From Nansenia antarctica (taxonomy: Eukaryota > Chordata > Actinopteri > Argentiniformes > Microstomatidae), in NCBI GenBank assembly GCA_963989245.1, contig OZ022351.1, positions 22,695,648 to 22,759,647 on the forward strand: DNA of 64,000 nt, read 5' to 3'. The translations under genes and the position numbers were made by a program. Every line of letters starts with the position of its first letter. Positions within the stretch are counted from its first letter, which is position 1. The notes below the pieces were generated by a model. It saw only the letters and a list, made by a program, of their open reading frames with translations, was not told the DNA's origin and searched no databases. Below are positions 23,641-64,000 of this stretch, piece by piece.

Positions 23641-24557
23641 AATTAAAGCATGTTCTGTCCCGATGGCGTGACTCTGGTTCCCCACTACACAAAGCAGGCT
23701 GGGGAAGGCAGGCACGCGCCTTAAAGATACAGATCACCATTCCAGCCACAGGAGCCAGGTATGAATGAAAGCTTTATTTCGAACATGTGAAAAAAGAAAT
23801 AGTTATTATACCAACAAAAAACAAAACAAAAACAAGAAAAAACAAAACAAAACAAAAAACACTATTTACATAACATGTCCGAAAAGGTAAGGTAAGTGGG
23901 CCATGTTTATAAACAAATGAATCATAGTACCACATAATGCAAAAAAAAACCTACAAAACTACAAATAGTTGGCCTGGGGTGATGTTCTTGGCTATTCCTA
24001 TCGTGTTGGTTATTTTTTTTCTAGCCTATTATTTAAAAGCATTTGAACTCAAAATCTAATGTTTTGGGAAATGTCATTTAATTTAATTCCCTTCGAGTAA
24101 TCACTTTTACATTAGGTAATATTGTAAAGCTGTTAGAATACAATTAATACAATATTGTTTTAAGTTCTTCCGAATATAGCCTATATTTTTTTTCCTAGAA
24201 GAAATAATGAAGACCGTTTCAATAGCAAACTTCAAGTTAAGTAATTGCTGATCTAATATGGCAAAGAAGAGGGAAAAGTAGGCTACAAAGTCTTAACATT
24301 GTTACAGTGTTACAGAAATACATACACATACATTGTTGCCACTAGGCATTTTTCCACCACAATCCCCCTGTGTGTGAGTCTTGATGCAATGCGAATGAAA
24401 CTCGTCGGCTTCCGTAGTCACCACGTCTCTCTTTATTATCATTCAGGATACAGAGACAAGCTAAGCCTTCAGATACAGCAAGGCTTCAGACATTTCAGGA
24501 TACAGTAGAGAGATTAATCGTGACCCGATTACATTTTCGGTGGACAAGACAACCCAA
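23641..24557. promoter_or_regulatory. Divergent promoter region of twsg1 and napg
   Basis: twsg1 (minus) and napg (plus) start less than 1 kb apart, so this stretch must contain both promoters unless far-upstream exons exist. It is AT-rich with an A/C-rich simple stretch near 23800-23860 and no obvious CpG island or TATA box that I can defend. Confidence 0.45.
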
Positions 24558-25022
24558 ATGGCTGCTCAGAAGATCAACGAGGCGCACGATCACATAGCGA
24601 AGGCTGAGAAATAGTAAGGAAATCTACCTTAGCATGACAGCTAGCTTACACACCTAGCTGGCTTGCTACCCTTTTATTTACAGAGATATTTTACATGTGA
24701 GATCTGTCTGTCAGTGTCTACTGCCACAGCACGTGTAAATATGCATGTTTGTTTAGTATATTTAGACATTAATAAGCAAACGAATGGCAGCGTGTCTTTC
24801 ATGGTCATGACAGGATGGAACAGGGCAGAGCACCTGCATCAGTGTCATCCTTTGTCAAGCCAGCTTTTAGTACCTACATTAAGTTATTCATGGCTACCAG
24901 AGCTGCCAAGTCTCACGCAATCACCGTGAGACTCACGCATTTCAACCAGTTCTCACGCACTCACTCATTGGCTACTATGGTCTCGACTGTACTGCATGTT
25001 GTCACTAGTCATCACATGATAC

Positions 25023-25068
<46 letters not shown>

Positions 25069-28000
25069 TGTGTGTTTTCATAGTTTAAAGACAAGCTTTA
25101 TGAAGTGGAAACCGGACTATGACAGCGCTGCATCAGAGTACTCCAAAGCAGGTAACCGATGCACCAATGCAGTTGTTGCTCTAGAGTCTAGAGGTCTGTG
25201 CTTGTCTGCCCAAAATCCTCACCTCCCTACACCCCTCCCTCCCTGTTGGAGTTCTTGCGCAGTGCCACTGGAGTGTCACTGCCAAACGCACACAGGTGGA
25301 AGTTGTGATGAGGTGCAAGGATGTGCACAGGGGGAAACCCTGTGACTTGGCTGAATTCTGAACGCTGACACACTCCATGACAATGACAAACCATCCCCTT
25401 TTTTCCAGCTGTCGCCTTCAAAAACGCCAAGATGCTCGAGGAAGCAAAGGAGGCATACCTACAAGAAGCCGAGGCCCATACCAACAACAAAACGTATCCT
25501 TTCACAACTCACGTCAGTGTGGGCTGAGTCAGCATGTTCATGATTTGAATGAATATGAGATGGGTAATTGTTATGTATGCAATTGATATTATGTTTTTGA
25601 TATGATCAATTGCATGCCTTGTTATTCCCATACGTTAGTGGGCGCTCTGCGGCACCCGTTCAGTGTAACTGGTAACATTGTTCTGGTGCTAGTAAAGCAG
25701 TTAAAATGGATATTGAATTATATCCTGCAATTTAAATGTATCTGAATACCTTTGACTGTCAACGTGTGTGGTATACAATGTATTCTTCTTAACTCAACTT
25801 GTACAGTTTATTCCATGCTGCCAAGTGAGTATGAAATGTTTCAAGTGACTATACATCCATGTTGATTTGTGTGCTTTGGTCATGATGATGCGTGTGTTAT
25901 TGATGTGTCTCTTTTCTTGCAGAGCTCTTGAACAAGCTGGTATGATGCTAAAGGTTAGTCTTAGGGTTCTGGTTTATGTAATTGTTTTGTTGGGGCTTAT
26001 GTATCTGTACTGTATTTATCATCCAAGGCCCTGTTACATGTTCTACTGTACAGTGATGTTCACTCATTTTAGCAGTTTCTGTACCATTCTTGTTTTTGTT
26101 TTAGATATATCCATGTATTTCTTAACTTGGAGAACTGCCATGTGGGTTGGTACTGTATACATGCTTTTTCCTGGGATGTAACCATTGACAAACATGTTTG
26201 TTTTCCCCATCAGGACATGCAGAGAATGCCCGAGGCCATCCAGTACATTGAGAGGGCCAGTATGATGTACGTGGAGAATGGTACACCAGACACAGCAGCG
26301 CTGGCACTGGACAGAGCTGGGAAGTATGTATCCATTGAGTCATCCTAGAATGGGCACTTGAAGTCGGTTCCCTTTAAATATTTAAATGCATATCATCCTA
26401 AATCATGCTGTAAATGACTACTATCGATGCTCCACAAAGTACATACACTGCCCTGTGTAAGTAATGGGACAGCGATTATTATTATTATTATTTTCTATAC
26501 TCCAAGGTTTTTTAAATCAAACAATTATTATTATGCGATGAATCTGTACTTAATAGTAACGTAATGGTAATTATTAGATTTAAAATCCAAACCTTGGAGT
26601 ATAGAACCAAAAGAAGAAAAAAAAATGCTTCACTATTGAATCAATGTTTATTTTTGAGACTTGATGTCTGTTTTAAGTGTTCATAATGATGCTTGTTTGT
26701 GTCTTTTCACATTAGGTGTAAACATTTAAAGATTAAATGTTTAATTTTACAGACTTATTGAGCCACAGGACCTAGCGAAAGCAGTGGATCTTTACCAGAA
26801 AGCTGCAGATGTGTTTGAGGTACGGTCTGATTTGACTATTTATGTAAATGAATCTGAAATCATTAGGATTCTCTTATGTCATAGCTTCAATTCATTACCA
26901 TAATTGCGGTGACTTATCACATCCTCCTTCAGTGATATTGGATATGACAATGCAATATGTAACAAGATCAAATAAACAGGAGTAGTATTGATATGACTGG
27001 GCATGTCTGCAGAATGAGGATCGACTACGTCAAGCTGTCGAGCTTCTAGGGAAGGCGTCAAGACTTCTCGTCAGGCAACACAAGTACATCTCTCTCCTCC
27101 TATTGGTCATCTGTGGTTCTGCCTCATCATCCCACCCTCCTCCCTTTCCCCCTCTGTAACTGACGGTATTTGTTTCCACCAGGTTCGACGATGCCGCGGT
27201 GTCCATTCAGAAAGAGAAGAACATATATAGAGAAATAGAGAATTACCCAACGTGTTTTAAGGTTGGTGTTGGCCTTCAAGAAATGTCATCCTGTATTCTT
27301 CCTTCATCTAGCATTGTAGCTGCCAATGGCCCCTGGATTTAGCATAGATTACTATTGCTTATCACGACTGATTTTACATTTTTGAATTTACATTTTTGGC
27401 ATTTAGCAGATGCCTTTTTCCAAAGCGAGTTACAACAAATACATTTGACTAAGTAAGGAATCATCTTTCCACCAGTCTTAGTAGGAAAAAGTAATCTAAG
27501 CTCAATCCAGGGGCCATTAGCAGTTGTCATGCTAGAAGAAGGAAGAATTATTTATTTGTATTTTTTTAACACAGGAGAAACAGTACAGGGGGGTAGTAGA
27601 TGTCTCAGGAGAGACAGTTAAGGTGTAGCCTAAAGAGATGGGTCTGATGGATAGACGATTCACTTTGACAAGACAAATGTATATTTGTAGGTCACTTTAG
27701 ATAAAGGCTTTGAATAAATTGCTAAATGCCAAAAATAAACGTAAACCACATAAAATGTATGTAAAAGGGAGTACATAATTAGTTTTGTGTGCTCTATTTT
27801 ATGCTGATTGTAACCAAAGGTTCTGTATGCGTTTTCTCATCCTCAGAAAACCATTGCGCAGGTGCTTGTTCACCTACACAGAGCCGACTTTGTGGCAGCA
27901 GATAAATGTGTGAGAGAAAGTTACAGGTATGTTATTGAATAAACCTATCCAGTCCTCTCAGATCAAGGGCATTGGGGCTAGGGGCGAAGAGTAGATTTGG

Positions 28001-29220
28001 CATATGGTGTATTTATCTAATGTTGTCATGTGATGACCTTTGCCCCCCCCCCCCTCCTAGTCTCCCAGGGTTCAGTGGGAGTGAAGACTGTATTGCCTTG
28101 GAGACGCTTCTGCAGGGCTTCGATGAGCAGGATGAAGACAAAGTCCACCGCGTCTGTAACTCCCCCTTGTTGAAATACATGGACAACGACGTGAGTCCTC
28201 TGGCGTAACGTGTTTCCACGTACACTTTTGTACACTTTATTGTATGTCATCACAACCTTGGAGTTTCTCCCTCTCAAATGGTGCTGTGTTGTTGTCCCCT
28301 TTGATTACTTTCTAGGCTTTTCACAGGTATGGGTTTTACTGTTTGACCCTTCCAGGCTCCCATACCCTATCCTCTAGCATACGCTTAGATTAATGTGTAG
28401 GCTTGGCTGTGAAATCGTTTTGAAAGCCCTCATTGTTCTCTGTTAGTGCTTGCTTATCTGTTATACTCCTCTCTCCCTCGGCATTGTTCTTTGTGTGATG
28501 TAGGCGCAAGTGATGCTAGTACGGTGGCGTTAGTTAGATGATGTCTACTTAGCCAATATTCGGGTGAGCTAGTGTTCGCTAGCGCCAGAGAGGTTTGAAA
28601 TAGGGAGCGTCACTCCTACAGTATGCTAAGCTGAGCAAAGCCAGGTCTCTATTCTCCTTCAGTATGCTAAGCTAAGCCATGACTCTATTCGCCTACAGTA
28701 TGCTAAGCTAACCCAGGGCTCTATTCTCCTACAGTATGCTAAGCTAACACAGGGCTCTATTCTCCTACAGTATGCTAAGCTAACCCAGGGCTCTATTCTC
28801 CTACAGTATGCTAAGCTAACACAGGGCTCTATTCTCCTACAGTATGCTAAGCTAACCCAGGTCTCTATTCTCCAGTATGCTAAGCTAACCCAGGGCTCTA
28901 TTCTCCCTCAGTATGCTAAGCTAAGCCATGACTCTATTCTCCTACAGTATGCTAAGCTAACCCAGGTCTCTATTCTCCCTCAGTATGCTAAGCTAATCCA
29001 GGTCTCTATTCTCCTACAGTATGCTAAGCTAACCCAGGTCTCTATTCTCCAGTATGCTAAGCTAACACAGGGCTCTATTCTCCTACAGTATGCTAAGCTG
29101 GCCATAAGCCTGCAGGTTCCAGGAGGCGGGAAGAAGAAGAAGAGCGCTGCTGCAGATGGGGAGGCTGGAGAGGCGGGGCCTGCAGAGGACGAGGACGAGT
29201 ACGCCGGGGGCCTGTGCTAA
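24558..29220 (+). CDS. napg: Gamma-SNAP (NSF attachment protein gamma), complete
   Basis: Adaptor that recruits NSF to SNARE complexes for disassembly after membrane fusion; cytosolic and peripheral membrane. Exons: 24558-24613, 25084-25151, 25409-25493, 25807-25824, 25923-25953, 26214-26323, 26753-26819, 27013-27083, 27183-27261, 27847-27926, 28061-28190, 29089-29220. They sum to 927 nt, 308 residues; human NAPG is 312. Start MAAQKINEAHDHIAKAEK and peptides YMKWKPDY-like (exon 2 reads FMKWKPDYDSAASEY), EQAGMMLK, YVENGTPDTAALALDRAGK, QAVELLGKASRLLVR, IYREIENYPTCFK and the Lys-rich, acidic tail ending EYAGGLC match gamma-SNAP. The fold is expected to be TPR-like helical hairpins. Exon 4 is only 18 nt. 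The last intron (28191-29088) contains a minisatellite made of copies of the final acceptor and exon start. Tail-to-tail with piezo2. Confidence 0.97.
25025..25067 (+). repeat. napg: (GT)n before napg exon 2
   Basis: About 20 GT dinucleotides ending about 17 bp before the exon 2 acceptor at 25083/25084. Confidence 0.9.
26493..26606. mobile_element. Inverted-repeat element in napg intron 6
   Basis: TTCTATACTCCAAGGTTT (26493-26510) pairs perfectly with AAACCTTGGAGTATAGAA (26589-26606), with an AT-rich loop. Probably a small DNA-transposon remnant. Confidence 0.6.
28622..29088 (+). repeat. napg: 36-bp minisatellite made of napg acceptor plus exon start
   Basis: Thirteen units begin TATGCTAAGCT and end in TTCTCC(TA/CT)CAG or TCTCCAG. 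Starts: 28622, 28663, 28699, 28735, 28771, 28807, 28843, 28876, 28912, 28948, 28984, 29020, 29053; the last exon begins with the same word at 29089. Lengths are 41 (first), 33 (two units) and 36 (ten units). Confidence 0.97.
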
Positions 29221-29990
29221 CCCCATATCCTGGACTTCCTGTCTGGACCACAGCACTTCCTGTTGTGGGGAGTCCTCCTCAGCCTGTCCCCTGTACTGAG
29301 CATGTCAGCAGGGGTCATGAACTTGCCTTACCTCCATCGGCTGACATATCCAAGAACTGCTCGGCACTCGGACCATCGCTACGAACGCATGACGATATAT
29401 GACAATGATGTACACCTAGCAACACTGTGGGAGTTAATCATAATGAATTTATTGTGTATTTGTCCCTTTTTGGGTTGACTGCCTTTGTTGAAGTATATAT
29501 TATGCTAAATTCTTCATCCCCTAACTTTAGCTTTTAAGTGATTTTGGTTTTGAAATACTATTTGCCTCCGGGGATGTTTTTTTCTGACTCAGTTATGAAA
29601 GTAAGCAAAGAGATATTAATTTGTGTAATATCTCTATATTCTCTGCTTATCAGTCTTTGCCTCAATGGTCGATGTGTCAAATTGGGGGAAAGAGATGACT
29701 TAATCTGTACATGGAATCCTGATCTGGACGCAGCCATTCCTTTTGCTATGGTCTCTGTGAAGTCTGAAGTTTACTCTGTTGTGTATATATACTGTGCTAA
29801 AAGCTAAAGAAATGAGGATACAGTACTGAAAGAGAAATTATAATTCTTTCTGAAGATACTGTAAATGAGAATTTATGCTTTTACTATTCTTGAAATCTTG
29901 AGCATGCTGATTGTATGTTTGTGGAATGCCTTGGTGTTTTTACTCAATTGAAGAATGGAATGAAATAAAGCAAATATATCAACACATCAG
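29221..29990 (+). promoter_or_regulatory. napg: napg 3' UTR and poly(A) signal
   Basis: AT-rich sequence after the TAA at 29218-29220. AATAAA at 29964-29969 is the first good hexamer, so cleavage is expected near 29985. From there to about 30725 is the short spacer before the piezo2 3' end, in which I see nothing else. Confidence 0.65.
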
Positions 29991-30744
29991 CTTTCAAACG
30001 TGCTTTATGTTCAGGGCATTGAACCACAATTACACCGATAACTGTAGGCCTACTCCTTACACAAACGAGGTACAGTACATCTTTGTCATGACATGAAAAC
30101 TATCTATTCACTTACACAAAGGCAGTATGGCATCTTCCAATGCAACGTTTTGATGGCCTTGATCACATTTTGTTGAAAGGAACTTTACAGGTGAAATGAT
30201 AACACTACAACATACATGTTGGAAAAAGAGGGGTCTTCAAGCCAATCAAATACTTATCCAACGCAATACATGAAATACACTTCAGAAATAGGTATCTCTG
30301 TATTGGTTCCCTCTCAATTCACAGGTCTTCATAAGGGTTTTCATTAATATGGACAAGCTCCATACAGTGTTCACATCTGCACCGTTTGCCGCTGAACTGG
30401 TTCTCTAGACGTTCTACAGGCTAATAAAAGCCATATTCCCTTTGTGGTGAGATGATATTCATTCCCTGAGAACGATATCTGTGATAGCTCCCTTAGTTCA
30501 GTCTGTAGAAACAACTTAAGGCAGAGAGAGAGAGAGAGAGATTGTCATTTTCTCTTCATCGCCACAACCTCTCACCTCCGTCTCCATCTAGAGAAGCCAA
30601 AGCAGTTGCGGACAGAAGAAGGAATTACATTTAAAAAACAAAAGTGGCTAGTGTCTTGTCAGTTCCCAACGCCTTCCTCTTCTCTTTCCTGTATTAGCTC
30701 AAGTAAACATGTCCATTCAAGTTTACAGCCAGCGATCAGGACAG

Positions 30745-30750
30745 TTTATT
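30745..30750 (-). promoter_or_regulatory. piezo2: Candidate piezo2 poly(A) signal
   Basis: TTTATT on the plus strand is AATAAA on the minus strand, about 370 bp downstream of the piezo2 stop codon. The region between (30751-31117) would be the 3' UTR. Other more distal signals are possible. Confidence 0.45.
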
Positions 30751-31117
30751 GCACAACCCATGGTTCACGTTTCCTAATAGGAGCAGACGGGACATCAGCC
30801 ACTCCTCGTCGTGTGATGTCTGGTCTGGCCTGTCAGTGATGTCACATTGTCATGCCGACGCGCTTACTCACTTGACTGGTGGCTGCAATTCTTCAGAGTT
30901 GTACAACAAAGTACAAACAAAAACAGCTTCTTCAGAGTCGTTTCGTTGTGTAGGTCAACGGCGGGCGGCGGGGTTGGAAATTCACTCGTTAGGAAGGCGC
31001 CTTGTCACAGTCGCGCCCACGTAGGAGGAAGCGCGGCGACTCTCCCTGTCATGATTGTGCTTTTATCTAGCAATTCTAAGAGATCCTAACATTTAGTTTG
31101 TCCCCTAGATGGCGCTG

Positions 31118-63957
<32,840 letters not shown>

Positions 63958-64000
63958 CTGGAGAGAAACCAAACAGACTGGAGAGGGGGGAGGGGAGGGG

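Overview
The window is vertebrate genomic DNA, almost certainly from a teleost fish. It carries four multi-exon protein genes with GT-AG introns, dense CA/CT/GT microsatellites, tRNA-derived SINEs, 3' fragments of non-LTR retrotransposons, hAT and Tc1 (Sleeping Beauty-like) elements and many small palindromic MITEs. I cannot name the species from the sequence. No bacterial, viral, CRISPR or plasmid content is visible.

Layout. (1) 608-15440, plus strand: ppp4r1 (protein phosphatase 4 regulatory subunit 1), with 16 exons including the stop; its first exons lie left of the window. (2) 15440-18160: gene-free, repeat-rich spacer between two convergent genes. (3) 18162-23640, minus strand: twsg1 (twisted gastrulation BMP modulator), complete, with four coding exons and a probable non-coding first exon. 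(4) 23640-24557: short divergent spacer that should hold the promoters of twsg1 and napg. (5) 24558-29990, plus strand: napg (gamma-SNAP), complete, 12 coding exons, 308 residues. (6) 30725-64000, minus strand: piezo2 mechanosensitive channel, from the C-terminus leftward, with 43 recognisable exons; the N-terminal exons lie right of the window. A 200-N assembly gap (53595-53794) hides several piezo2 exons. From recall, PPP4R1, TWSG1, NAPG and PIEZO2 all lie on human 18p11.2, so this is conserved synteny and not a new operon-like unit. The four products work in unrelated pathways: PP4 signalling, extracellular BMP control, SNARE recycling and mechanotransduction.

The most unusual feature concerns splice sites. 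In napg, the 3' splice site plus the first bases of the last exon have been amplified into a 13-unit minisatellite. Twelve of the units are in frame and stop-free (12 or 11 codons each), so each AG is a potential alternative acceptor that would add a repeat peptide to gamma-SNAP. In piezo2 a perfect 51-bp tandem duplication copies an exon end and its donor, and using the second donor would insert 17 residues in frame. Weaker cases of copied donor sites occur in twsg1 and elsewhere in piezo2. Two ppp4r1 introns begin with 30-bp and 24-bp minisatellites full of acceptor-like sequence. Together they suggest that tandem duplication at exon borders recurs in this genome. Exon boundaries were called by eye from splice consensus, reading frame and remembered orthologue sequences; no alignment was run.
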